Source: Gemmatimonadota bacterium
GTDB lineage: Bacteria > Gemmatimonadota > Gemmatimonadetes > Longimicrobiales > Gaopeijiaceae
DNA length: 46,808 nucleotides
Direction: 5' to 3'
NCBI GenBank assembly: GCA_022564055.1
Contig: JADFMD010000016.1
Location: 1 to 46,808 of the forward strand
Positions 34,854-42,747 of this stretch are shown piece after piece. The stretch's first letter is position 1. Each line of letters opens with the position of its first letter. A program made the position numbers and the translations under genes. The notes under the pieces are model-generated. The model had not been told where the DNA came from. It ran no database searches and worked only from the letters and a program-made list of their open reading frames with translations.

Positions 34854-35561
34854 ATGGCCCAGGTGATCGTCGCGCTCGACGTCCCAACGCTGGACGAGGC
34901 CATGGGCCTGGTGGATTCGCTCGGCGAAGAGACCCGTTTCTATAAGGTGGGGCTCGAACTCTTCACCCGAGAGGGCCCGTCCGTGGTCCGAGCGCTTGCG
35001 GAAAGGGACAAGCGCATCTTCCTCGACCTCAAGCTTCACGATATTCCCAACACGGTGGCCAGGGCCGTGGACCGTGCGCGGGAGCTAGAGGTCGAATTCT
35101 TGACCCTTCATACGACGGGAGGACGCGCCATGATGGAGGCGGCCGCCGGCGCAGCCGGAGACGACCTCACCCTTCTGGGAGTCACCGTCCTGACCTCCAT
35201 GACGGCGTCCGATGTCGAGGATTCCTGGGGCCGTGCGGTTGAATCACTCGAGGAGGACGTTGTGCGCCTGGCTCGTTTGGCGCGGGCGGCCGGCGTCGGG
35301 GGTGTCGTGGCGTCGGTGCAGGAGGCTGCTGCCATCAAGAATGCCCTGGGAGCCGAGCTGGTGGTGGTCACGCCGGGGATTCGCCTTGCCGGGGACGAAG
35401 CGCACGACCAGGCCCGCGTCTCCACGCCGGCCGAGGCGGTAGCGGCGGGCGCGGACTATCTGGTGATCGGGCGTTCCGTGACCCAGGCGCCCGACCCGGC
35501 GGAGGCGCTCCGCAGGGTTTGCGAAGAGGCGTCCGCTCCCCGCACGGTCCCGACGACATGA
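34854..35561 (+). CDS. pyrF: Orotidine 5'-phosphate decarboxylase
   Basis: 235 aa from ATG 34854, one base after the pyrD stop. Last step to UMP. The lysine-aspartate catalytic tetrad is in FLDLKLHDIPNTVARAV; VIVALDVPTLDEAM, FYKVGLELFTREG, LLGVTVLTSM, VVTPGIRLAGDEAHDQ and ADYLVIGRSVTQAPDP complete the family profile. Forms a clear pyrD-pyrF unit. Confidence 0.97.
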   Translation: MAQVIVALDVPTLDEAMGLVDSLGEETRFYKVGLELFTREGPSVVRALAERDKRIFLDLKLHDIPNTVARAVDRARELEVEFLTLHTTGGRAMMEAAAGAAGDDLTLLGVTVLTSMTASDVEDSWGRAVESLEEDVVRLARLARAAGVGGVVASVQEAAAIKNALGAELVVVTPGIRLAGDEAHDQARVSTPAEAVAAGADYLVIGRSVTQAPDPAEALRRVCEEASAPRTVPTT

Positions 35562-36010
35562 GGGCCGGACCTACGGTGGTCCTGGCGATACTGGCGATCG
35601 CAGGCGGCGCGGGCGCCCCTCCCGCGTGCCTCGGGCAGGATCTCGGACAGGCCGCGGCCGCGTTTGCGGCGCAGTGGTCCGCCGGTGACGTGTCTCGGCT
35701 CCAGAGCGGCTTTTCCCAAGGCGGAGTGCGAGTTCAATGGGAGGCCCGACCTCTCGGGGCGCTCTCTCCTCAGCGCGCAGGAGCTTCCATTCGGGAGTAC
35801 CTGGAAAACCGCGAGGCCGCCTCGGCGCGGGTGTCTCGAACCGGAGAGGTGGGGGGTGAGCCCCCGCGGGGATTCGCAGAAATCCGGTGGGAGTCGAGAA
35901 TCCGAGGGATGTCCGAGATGGTCACGCGAACCGTATTCGTCGCCTTCGTATACGAAAACGGTACTTGGCGGGTCGCTGAACTCCGGGTCCTTCCGCAAAC
36001 CCGGCTTTGA
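35558..36010 (+). CDS. Small secreted protein of unknown function (DUF4783-like)
   Basis: 150 aa from ATG 35558, overlapping the pyrF stop (ATGA). Signal peptide (VVLAILAIAGGAGAPPACLG) then a compact domain: FAAQWSAGDVSRLQSGFSQG near the start and FVAFVYENGTWRVAELRVLP at the end. The pattern of helix followed by strands that ends in an NGTWRVxELR strand resembles NTF2-like/DUF4783 proteins. No catalytic residues are evident. Confidence 0.75.
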   Translation: MRAGPTVVLAILAIAGGAGAPPACLGQDLGQAAAAFAAQWSAGDVSRLQSGFSQGGVRVQWEARPLGALSPQRAGASIREYLENREAASARVSRTGEVGGEPPRGFAEIRWESRIRGMSEMVTRTVFVAFVYENGTWRVAELRVLPQTRL

Positions 36011-36114
36011 CGTCATCCTATCCGGTCCGCTGGCGGGGCCGAAGGCCCGGGCTGGCCCGCACCCATTCTGAGCAAGCCTGACCCCCGCTAACCGATGCTG
36101 ACCCTCACGACCAC

Positions 36115-37620
36115 ATGTCCCTGAAGCTCTACGACACTTTGACCCGCTCGGTGAGGGATTTCGAGCCCGCCGATCCGCCCCGCGTCCGGCTCTACGCCTG
36201 CGGCCCCACCGTGTACGACCACGCGCACATCGGCAACTACCGCAGTTTTCTGGTCTACGATCTCCTCCACCGTTACCTGAAGTGGTCCGGCTACGACGTG
36301 GACTTCGTCATGAACCTCACGGATGTGGACGACAAGACCATCGATCGGGCGTCCGAGGCCGGAAAGGACGTTCGGGAGTACACGGCGCCCTTCACCGAGA
36401 GCATCCTGGCGGACGCGCGGACCCTAGGGATCCTTCCGGCTCGTAGTTATCCGCTCGCCACCGGGTACGTCCCTCAGATGGTGTCGTGGATCGAGCGACT
36501 GGAAGAGAAGGGGCTCGCCTATGCCACGGAGGACGGGTCGGTCTACTTCTCCATCGGTGCGTTCCCGGCCTATGGTCGCCTCAAGGGGCTCGACCCCGAG
36601 TTCACGCGTCCGGGTGCGCGCGTTGCCGACGACGAGTACGAGAAGGAAAATGTCCGCGACTTCGCTCTCTGGAAGGCAGCCAAGCCTGCGGACGAGGCCG
36701 TGGGCGCCGCCTGGGATTCACCGTGGGGAAGAGGGCGGCCCGGTTGGCATTTGGAGTGCTCGGTCATGAGCATCGCCGAGCTCGGAGAGACGCTCGACAT
36801 CCATATGGGCGGCGAAGACCTCGTCTTTCCCCATCACGAGAACGAGATCGCCCAGTCCGAGGGGGTGACCGGTCAGACCTTCGTGCGCCACTGGGTACAC
36901 GTGAAGCATCTGGTGGTGGAGGGCGAGAAGATGTCCAAGTCGCTCGGCAACACCATCACGGTCCACGAATTGCTCGAGGAGGGGCTGGGGCCCGCGGCCA
37001 TCCGGCATCAGTTGCTCGGTGCCCAGTACCGGCGGGAACTGAACTTCACGCGGGACGGTCTTGCCGCTTCCGCCGCGGCGGTCCAGCGCCTTCTGGACTT
37101 CGAGGCGCGCCTGGCGGAGACCGTCGGGGCGGGCGGTGTGGATGGAGCGGGAAACCGCCCGCCCGCTGCGGATGGCGGCGCGCCGGCGACCGCGACAGCG
37201 GAGTCTGGAGGTTTGGCAGGGCCGCTGGCTCGTCTTGCGGATGAAGCCGTGGAGGCCTTTCGCACGGCGCTCGAGGACGACCTCAACTCAGCCGAGGCCC
37301 TCGCCGCCTTGTTCGTCTTCGTGAATCGCGTGAACGGCGAGTTGGACGCCGCCGCGGAGGTCGCCCAGTGCGACTTGGAGGCTGCGAGAGCGGCGCTCGC
37401 CTCGATGGACGAGGTGTTGGGCCTTCTCAGCGTAGCCCATGAGGACCTCGACGTAGATGATGACTTCGCATCCGAGATCGAGTCCCTCATCGCCGAGCGC
37501 AAGGCGGCTCGGGGCGACAAGGATTTCGCGCGCGCGGACGCCATCCGGGACGACCTGGTTGAACGCGGTATCGTGCTCGAGGATTCCGCCGCCGGCACGC
37601 GCTGGAAGCGGGTGAGGTAA
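36115..37620 (+). CDS. cysS: Cysteinyl-tRNA synthetase
   Basis: 501 aa from ATG 36115. Class I synthetase with the HIGH motif as HIGN (38-41), zinc ligand Cys29 in YACGPTVYD, WHLECSVMS and HHENEIAQSE zinc-site blocks, and KMSKS (272-276). The DALR-like C-terminal domain is interrupted by a Gly/Ala/Pro-rich insertion (about residues 341-366, between ARLAETVG and AGPLARLAD) that looks disordered. I see no T-box or other leader in the 104 bp before it. Confidence 0.96.
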   Translation: MSLKLYDTLTRSVRDFEPADPPRVRLYACGPTVYDHAHIGNYRSFLVYDLLHRYLKWSGYDVDFVMNLTDVDDKTIDRASEAGKDVREYTAPFTESILADARTLGILPARSYPLATGYVPQMVSWIERLEEKGLAYATEDGSVYFSIGAFPAYGRLKGLDPEFTRPGARVADDEYEKENVRDFALWKAAKPADEAVGAAWDSPWGRGRPGWHLECSVMSIAELGETLDIHMGGEDLVFPHHENEIAQSEGVTGQTFVRHWVHVKHLVVEGEKMSKSLGNTITVHELLEEGLGPAAIRHQLLGAQYRRELNFTRDGLAASAAAVQRLLDFEARLAETVGAGGVDGAGNRPPAADGGAPATATAESGGLAGPLARLADEAVEAFRTALEDDLNSAEALAALFVFVNRVNGELDAAAEVAQCDLEAARAALASMDEVLGLLSVAHEDLDVDDDFASEIESLIAERKAARGDKDFARADAIRDDLVERGIVLEDSAAGTRWKRVR

Positions 37621-37706
37621 CCTTGGGCGGCGAGGGCGGGTAGCTAGACTCGGGTAGCGACACCCGGGTATTTACACCGGGGTGGTTACAGATCGTGTAG
37701 ACATTC

Positions 37707-37779
37707 GCTGGCGTAGCTCAACTGGTAGAGCAGCTGCCTTGTAAGCAGCAGGTTATCGGTTCAAGTCCGATCGCCAGCC
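37707..37779 (+). tRNA. tRNA-Thr (anticodon TGT)
   Basis: Cloverleaf: acceptor GCTGGCG/CGCCAGC, D stem GCTC/GAGC, anticodon stem GCTGC/GCAGC with loop CTTGTAA (anticodon TGT), T stem ATCGG/CCGAT with TTCAAGT. No encoded CCA. A weak promoter, TTTACA (37671) and TGTAGA (37696), spaced 19 bp, may lie upstream. The 3' 19 bp are shared with the end of the opposite-strand HTTM gene. Confidence 0.95.
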
Positions 37780-38711
37780 CTCATCACCCCGCCCCCGTTC
37801 TCCCCTCGAAGAACGCGCTCCCGGTGTTTCCCGAACGTCGCCACGAAGGGAATGAGCCCGACGAGCATCAACCAATGAAAAAGAAACAGATTCATCGTGT
37901 ATTCGAGAGAGAGGTGGAATAACACGGCTGCGCCGAGGGCGAGCCACCGTGTACGCGGAAACCAAAGCCCGAGGGGCAAGAGCGGCTCGACCACGAGGGT
38001 CGCCCAGGTGAGCAGATGAATCCACGGAAGCGAATCGAAGAGAAAATCGGGAAGCGGGAATTTTCCCCATGCATCGTCGAGACGTGAGATGTACCACATG
38101 GCGATTCCGTCCCGCCATTCGGATCCCATGAGCTTCGACCAGGCTGCCCCCACGTAGACGAGTGTCGTTTGAATCTGGAAGAGTCGGAACGCCCATGCGG
38201 TGCCGAAGCGAGTCGGTTCGGGTTGATTTTGGCGTTCTCGCCACCACGCATGAACGGAATCAAATCGATGCGTGGGGAGGAAAATCATGAAGAACGCGAA
38301 GAGTCGAAACAACTGATCCTCCCCGTCGAAGATCATCATGTTCCGGTGCTGAAACTGCCAAAGCCAGAAGAAGACCCAGAAGGCCTGAAAGCGCGGGAAA
38401 AATCCGAGCAGAAGCAACACCGTGTGGATCACCGCGAGTGAGTAGCAGATCCACAGAACCGTCGCCGTTTGCGGGAGAATCTCGAAGATCGTATGAGAGC
38501 TCGAATCAATGACCTCGCGCGAGGCGTCGAGCGGCATGGGGCCCGTGGAGCCAAACCAAAACTCGAGGTCGAGTCCGAGAACGCCGAAATTGATCAGCGT
38601 GAGCAGCGCAAACCCGATTCGAAGCCACGCGGCGAGGCGAAGATCGAACGGGGCGAAGAGGAATTCGTTCCATGCTCGCCCAACGCGCGCACCGAATTCG
38701 GTAGCCTTCAT
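37761..38711 (-). CDS. HTTM-domain membrane protein (vitamin K gamma-carboxylase-like)
   Basis: 316 aa from ATG 38711. About eight hydrophobic segments; the N-terminal block FDLRLAAWLRIGFALLTLIN, followed by LLLLGFFPRFQAFWVFF and QTTLVYVGAAWSKLMGSEW and GIAMWYISRLDD, matches the HTTM (horizontally transferred transmembrane) domain related to vitamin-K-dependent gamma-carboxylase. Enzymatic activity in bacterial members is mostly unproven. Start overlaps the stop of the gene at 38708 (ATGA). Its stop codon (TGA at 37763-37761) lies within the tRNA-Thr gene, so the last six codons are antisense to the tRNA 3' end. Confidence 0.85.
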   Translation of the reverse strand: MKATEFGARVGRAWNEFLFAPFDLRLAAWLRIGFALLTLINFGVLGLDLEFWFGSTGPMPLDASREVIDSSSHTIFEILPQTATVLWICYSLAVIHTVLLLLGFFPRFQAFWVFFWLWQFQHRNMMIFDGEDQLFRLFAFFMIFLPTHRFDSVHAWWRERQNQPEPTRFGTAWAFRLFQIQTTLVYVGAAWSKLMGSEWRDGIAMWYISRLDDAWGKFPLPDFLFDSLPWIHLLTWATLVVEPLLPLGLWFPRTRWLALGAAVLFHLSLEYTMNLFLFHWLMLVGLIPFVATFGKHRERVLRGENGGGVMRAGDRT

Positions 38712-39262
38712 CGCTCGTAGACGCGGCTATAGAAGACCTGCTGCTCGACGATAGGGAACGGATCGGCGATGGGCCGCAGCGGGGCGCGTGGCGGGGGAAT
38801 GACCACGGACTGGCGCCAAAGTGAGACACGTGTGACCGCAATCGAGGGGTCGGTGGGGTGTGGACGCTCCCGCACGACGTAATCGGCGAAGGCCGGCCAC
38901 GCCCCTCCATTCGAGTCGCGCCAGATGCCGTCCGTATACTCCATGTACCGAAAGAACCGAAACTTCTCCCTCGGAGAGAGGTCGTGCCAGTTGGGATGGC
39001 GCCATTCGGTTCTCTCTCCGTCGGCAAACTCCACGACTCCGACTATCGACACATTGATCTTGTCGGCTTCGGGCCCGAACAGGGCCCATTGCCCCTGCCA
39101 AAGGCCGATGCCGTCCACCAAGGGGTCGAGCCACTCGCGTATGAGGTCCTGGCTCGGATGGAGGGTCGGGATCCCGCTGGTCGCGAGGATGACGAGGACC
39201 AGCGCGACGAAAACATGAATGACCCGACGATGAGTTCCGCGGGGGGCGTCGTCGGCCTCCAT
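38708..39262 (-). CDS. Membrane-anchored partner of the HTTM protein (DUF5819-like)
   Basis: 184 aa from ATG 39262. A single N-terminal membrane anchor (VIHVFVALVLVILATSGIP) and an extracytoplasmic domain with GLWQGQWALFGPEADKINV, EWRHPNWHDLSPREKFRFFR and the Trp/Pro-rich C-terminus. From memory it resembles DUF5819-type proteins found beside HTTM genes, but I am not certain. Coupled to both neighbours: 3 bp after the diguanylate cyclase stop and ATGA overlap with the HTTM start. Confidence 0.7.
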   Translation of the reverse strand: MEADDAPRGTHRRVIHVFVALVLVILATSGIPTLHPSQDLIREWLDPLVDGIGLWQGQWALFGPEADKINVSIVGVVEFADGERTEWRHPNWHDLSPREKFRFFRYMEYTDGIWRDSNGGAWPAFADYVVRERPHPTDPSIAVTRVSLWRQSVVIPPPRAPLRPIADPFPIVEQQVFYSRVYER

Positions 39263-39265
39263 AGG

Positions 39266-40411
39266 TCAGCGAGGGGCGTCTTCCGGCGCGGTAGGCGCCC
39301 TCAGGAAGACGCCGTTGCGTCCTCGCTGTTTGGCCTCGTACATGGCACCGTCCGCCTCCGCGACGAGCGCCTCGAGGGAATCGCACTCCGCGCGCATTTG
39401 AGCCACGCCGAAGCTCGCCGTGAACTTGATGTCTCCGCCCTCGAGATGAAAAACGGCTTTTTCCATCTCCTCCCGCAGCCGCTCCGCGAGCTCAAAGCCG
39501 TTCTGTGCGTTCGTACGGGGCAGGAGGATGGCGAACTCCTCCCCGCCCACACGTCCGGCGATGTCCGATTCCCTACACGTCTCGGCCACGATACGGGCCA
39601 GCTTCTTGAGCACTTCGTCCCCGACCGCATGACCGTGGACGTCGTTGATGTTCTTGAACTGGTCGATATCTAAAAGGATGGCCGTCAGATCCTCACCGTA
39701 CCTTCGCGCGAGCTTGAAGGAGGTGTCACATAAGTCATAGAAGGAGCGGCGGTTGTTCATGCCGGTGAGAAAATCGGTGCGGGCCAGCATCTCAGCTTGT
39801 TCCTTGGCCTCTTGTAGCTCGTGGGACAACGAGTGGGCGCGCTGGACGAAATGGTTCGTGATGCTCAACGAGCGGTAGGCCGCGATCATGAAGAGTACGA
39901 CCGCGAGTGCCATCAAACGCTCCTGCAGGCTGTCTTGGAGCGCGAAGTCCAAGGTCGCCGGAAGCACCAAGGCGAGTATGGTGAACATGACCGCCCACAC
40001 GTGGATGGAATAGACAGCTACGGCCGCGCTCGCCATTCCGATCAGAAAAAAGAAGATCATCGCACGGTAGGCGAATTCCTCCGGTAGCAGCAACCACCCA
40101 CCTACGCCCCAGCAAAAGCCCGCAGTGACGAAGCTGAAGGTGAAGAGACGCTCCCAGACCCGCACGGCGAGGGCGCTCTGGCGCCTCTGGAAAGCGACGA
40201 CCACTCCGATCCGAAAGAGGGCTATCGACGCGATGACCGAGACCCACGCGATCGCCAGGCCCTGGTTCGCCACCTCCCATATCCCAATGGAGAGGGCCGT
40301 CGCGGCCAAAGGACTGGCGATGATCGCCAGAGGCGCTTGCGCGAAGACGAGCTTGAGTTGCTCGTCTCGAATGGTGTCGTCTTCTCGCCTCGTCAGGTCT
40401 TCTTCAGCCAT
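39266..40411 (-). CDS. Membrane-bound diguanylate cyclase (GGDEF)
   Basis: 381 aa from ATG 40411 (MAEEDLTRRED). Residues about 22-190 hold six membrane segments resembling a MASE-type sensor; a short coiled coil (ELQEAKEQAEML) leads into the GGDEF domain starting RTDFLTGMNNRRSF. The active-site loop is GGEEF (289-293), expected to be active, and RESD at 280-283 is a complete inhibitory I-site, so c-di-GMP feedback is likely. First gene of the leftward trio with the anchored protein and the HTTM protein, which suggests, but does not prove, that c-di-GMP and the HTTM pair are linked. Confidence 0.93.
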   Translation of the reverse strand: MAEEDLTRREDDTIRDEQLKLVFAQAPLAIIASPLAATALSIGIWEVANQGLAIAWVSVIASIALFRIGVVVAFQRRQSALAVRVWERLFTFSFVTAGFCWGVGGWLLLPEEFAYRAMIFFFLIGMASAAVAVYSIHVWAVMFTILALVLPATLDFALQDSLQERLMALAVVLFMIAAYRSLSITNHFVQRAHSLSHELQEAKEQAEMLARTDFLTGMNNRRSFYDLCDTSFKLARRYGEDLTAILLDIDQFKNINDVHGHAVGDEVLKKLARIVAETCRESDIAGRVGGEEFAILLPRTNAQNGFELAERLREEMEKAVFHLEGGDIKFTASFGVAQMRAECDSLEALVAEADGAMYEAKQRGRNGVFLRAPTAPEDAPR

Positions 40412-40517
40412 ACGCGGCTGTCTCTCCGTAAAATCCGACTTTTCCCGGCCATTTTTGGGCCTAGGTGTTACATAAAAGCATAGCCCCACGCCTTCGCATC
40501 ATGCAAAGGATTCTTCC

Positions 40518-40661
40518 ATGGCCTGCCCGAAGCCCGGTGAAACCGGTGAGGAGCTTGTGCTCGTGCCGCCGTTATCCGCTCTGGTTGCACTTGCACACCT
40601 GGACCGATGTGGACTGATTTGGAGGCGTTTTGACGAAGACGGACCGGAGGGGACATCCTGA
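40518..40661 (+). CDS. Possible 47-aa small protein
   Basis: ATG at 40518 with AAAGGA eight bases upstream opens a frame of 47 codons (starts MACPKPGETGEELVLVPPLS, ends WRRFDEDGPEGTS). Its TGA (40659-40661) overlaps the CTG start of the next gene as CTGA, like the NTGA overlaps elsewhere in the window. Third-position GC is about 60 percent, lower than in neighbouring genes, so coding status is uncertain. It contains two Cys and a hydrophobic centre (LVLVPPLSALVALAHL). It could instead be a leader ORF for coupled translation. No family recognised. Confidence 0.4.
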   Translation: MACPKPGETGEELVLVPPLSALVALAHLDRCGLIWRRFDEDGPEGTS

Positions 40662-41791
40662 GAATCGTGGTACTGGGCGGTGGCCGAATCGGCAGCACGA
40701 TCGTGCGCGACCTCGCCGCCAATGATGATTTTTCAGTGATCGGGGTCGACCTCGACCCCGTGCGGGTCGAGCGGATGACCGAATTCGGTGCGGAGGGTGT
40801 GGTTGCGGACCTCTCAGAGCTCGGCAACGTGTCCAAGGCGGTTGCCGACGCGGACCTCGTGGTCGGCGCGGTGCCCGGTTTCATGGGGTATCGGACCGTG
40901 GAGCGCGTCCTCCAGGAAGGAAAACCCATAGTCGACATCTCGTTTTTTCCTGAGGATGCGTTCGGACTCGATCGGGCCGCGAGGGACGCCGGGGTATGCT
41001 GCCTCTTCGATTGCGGGATCGCGCCCGGGCTGAGCAACCTGATCCTCGGCCGCATGGAGGAGCACCTCGACGAGACGACCTCGTTCCATTGCCTCGTGGG
41101 CGGCCTTCCGGTGGAGAGGAAATGGCCCTGGGAGTACAAGGCGCCCTTTTCACCCGGTGACGTTATCGAGGAATATGTGCGGCCCGCCCGCCTGCGTCGG
41201 GACGGCGTGGAGATCACCCTGCCGGCTCTCTCCGAGGTCGAGCTCGTGGACTTCCCTGGACTCGGGTCGTTGGAGGCCTTCAACACGGACGGGCTGCGCT
41301 CCCTACTGCGGACCTGCAAGGCTCCCGACATGGTCGAAAAGACCATGCGTTATCCCGGCCACGCCGTGCGGATGCGGATCCTGCGGGACGCCGGTTTCTT
41401 CTCCACCGAGGAGATCCAGGCCGCTTCCGGCCTCGTACGTCCCCGAGACGTGACCGAGGCGCTCCTCTTCAGCGCCTGGCAATTCGAGGAGGGCGAGCCG
41501 GATCTGACGGTCATGCGAATTGTGATCGAGGGCAAACAGAACGGGGGGCGCGTCCGCCACACCTACAACCTGCTCGACTACTACAACCCGGACACCGAAA
41601 CCTCGTCGATGGCTCGCACGACGGGCTTCACGTGCACGGCGATGGTGAACCTGGTCGCCGGGGGGCTCTGGGACAAGCCGGGCCTTGCGCCACCCGAGGA
41701 GGTGGGCCGCAACGTCGACTGCTACAACGCCGTGCTCAAACACCTCGAGGCCCGGGGCGTCCACGTTTTCCAGGGGATCGAGGCGCTCTAG
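40658..41791 (+). CDS. Saccharopine-dehydrogenase-family NAD(P)-dependent oxidoreductase
   Basis: About 377 aa. The Rossmann fold opens with RIVVLGGGRIGSTIVRDLA. The frame is closed by a stop at 40631, and the only start that keeps the whole first strand is CTG 40658, which has GGAGGGG (40646-40652) at ideal distance; the next candidate, GTG 40667, is 17 bp from that site and trims the strand. The rest matches the saccharopine dehydrogenase / lysine 6-dehydrogenase branch: VVGAVPGFMGYRTVERVL, DCGIAPGLSNLILG, FEEGEPDLTVMRI. The product could be a lysine-catabolic enzyme; substrate cannot be fixed from the sequence. Confidence 0.85.
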   Translation: MRIVVLGGGRIGSTIVRDLAANDDFSVIGVDLDPVRVERMTEFGAEGVVADLSELGNVSKAVADADLVVGAVPGFMGYRTVERVLQEGKPIVDISFFPEDAFGLDRAARDAGVCCLFDCGIAPGLSNLILGRMEEHLDETTSFHCLVGGLPVERKWPWEYKAPFSPGDVIEEYVRPARLRRDGVEITLPALSEVELVDFPGLGSLEAFNTDGLRSLLRTCKAPDMVEKTMRYPGHAVRMRILRDAGFFSTEEIQAASGLVRPRDVTEALLFSAWQFEEGEPDLTVMRIVIEGKQNGGRVRHTYNLLDYYNPDTETSSMARTTGFTCTAMVNLVAGGLWDKPGLAPPEEVGRNVDCYNAVLKHLEARGVHVFQGIEAL

Positions 41792-41795
41792 CGGT

Positions 41796-42488
41796 CTACA
41801 GCTCCGGACACGCCCACGTAACGTAACGCACGGGCCCCATGGGTTCTGTGCAGGTGCCGATATCCCGCCGTGCATGGCGGGTTCCAGTACCGATCTCCAT
41901 GAAGTCTTCCCGGCACAAATCCGGCCCCCGTCCAACGCACTGCGCGATCTCCCAGGGTCCGGCGCTGAACCACCCCTTTCTGGCCGCCATGGGCATGCAT
42001 TCGAAGGCGACTTCGACGGTTTCGCGCCGGCCGTGCAGAATCCGGAAGTCTCCCTCTGTGGGATCCATGTTCGAGTTCCATTCGCCGATCGGGGTTTCCT
42101 CGAACTCTCGCAGTGCGTCTCCCGCGTCGACCGGGATCCCGAGGTCATCACCCGGAAGGGGAATCCTCCAGTGGCCGGTGCTGACCGATATGTGGGCAGC
42201 CAGCATCATCTGAAGTTGAGTTCGAGAATCCAACTCGATGAAGACCCTCAGCAATTCCCGGGAGACGTACGCGGCTGGCAGCTCCGAGAGGGGCGCACCG
42301 ATTCGCACGGCATCCCCGGTCCACGGGAGCAAAACGGGGCGTGTGAGGGACCGGCCGGGGGAGCCCCGCTCCGCGTCGTCGCGTCGGATCTCCTCGAAGC
42401 CACACCCGAGTGTGGAGATCGCCGGCGCTGCCAGTCCAGCCGCGGTCAGGCGACGGAGGAAAGCACGACGATCGTATCGCTCGGTCAA
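41796..42488 (-). CDS. Tat-exported lipoprotein of unknown function
   Basis: 230 aa from TTG 42488, with GGGAG upstream. The N-terminus, YDRRAFLRRLTAAGLAAPAI, has a twin-arginine motif, and STLGCG supplies a lipobox cysteine at about residue 28. Tat export suggests a folded or cofactor-bearing protein. The mature domain has several Cys (WEIAQCVGRGPDLC, GTCTEPMGPVRYVTWACPEL) but no family is recognised. Ends 4 bp from the convergent dehydrogenase. Confidence 0.7.
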   Translation of the reverse strand: MTERYDRRAFLRRLTAAGLAAPAISTLGCGFEEIRRDDAERGSPGRSLTRPVLLPWTGDAVRIGAPLSELPAAYVSRELLRVFIELDSRTQLQMMLAAHISVSTGHWRIPLPGDDLGIPVDAGDALREFEETPIGEWNSNMDPTEGDFRILHGRRETVEVAFECMPMAARKGWFSAGPWEIAQCVGRGPDLCREDFMEIGTGTRHARRDIGTCTEPMGPVRYVTWACPEL

Positions 42489-42747
42489 AGCCTGCTCCCT
42501 GGGTGAATTCGATGGATGACGGTCCGGCCCAAAGCCAAGGACTCGGGCCAGTGAAGGCACTATGCCCACTGCCGGCGTGAGGGGCAACCCGCAGGAGGCA
42601 AGCCGTGGGCGGCGCCCCCCACGTACGGGTCCTGTGCCGTGAAATCGCCAGGGAAAAGGGAACGCACTATACTTCCGCTCGCATGGTAAGAGCGGTTCCG
42701 GTTCTCACGACCATAGCTCTGCTCCCTCCTAAACCCTCCTGACTCGT

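Noticed and set aside
36011-36114. T-box leader for cysS
   Set aside because: The 104-bp gap is too short and lacks the T-box sequence and terminator.
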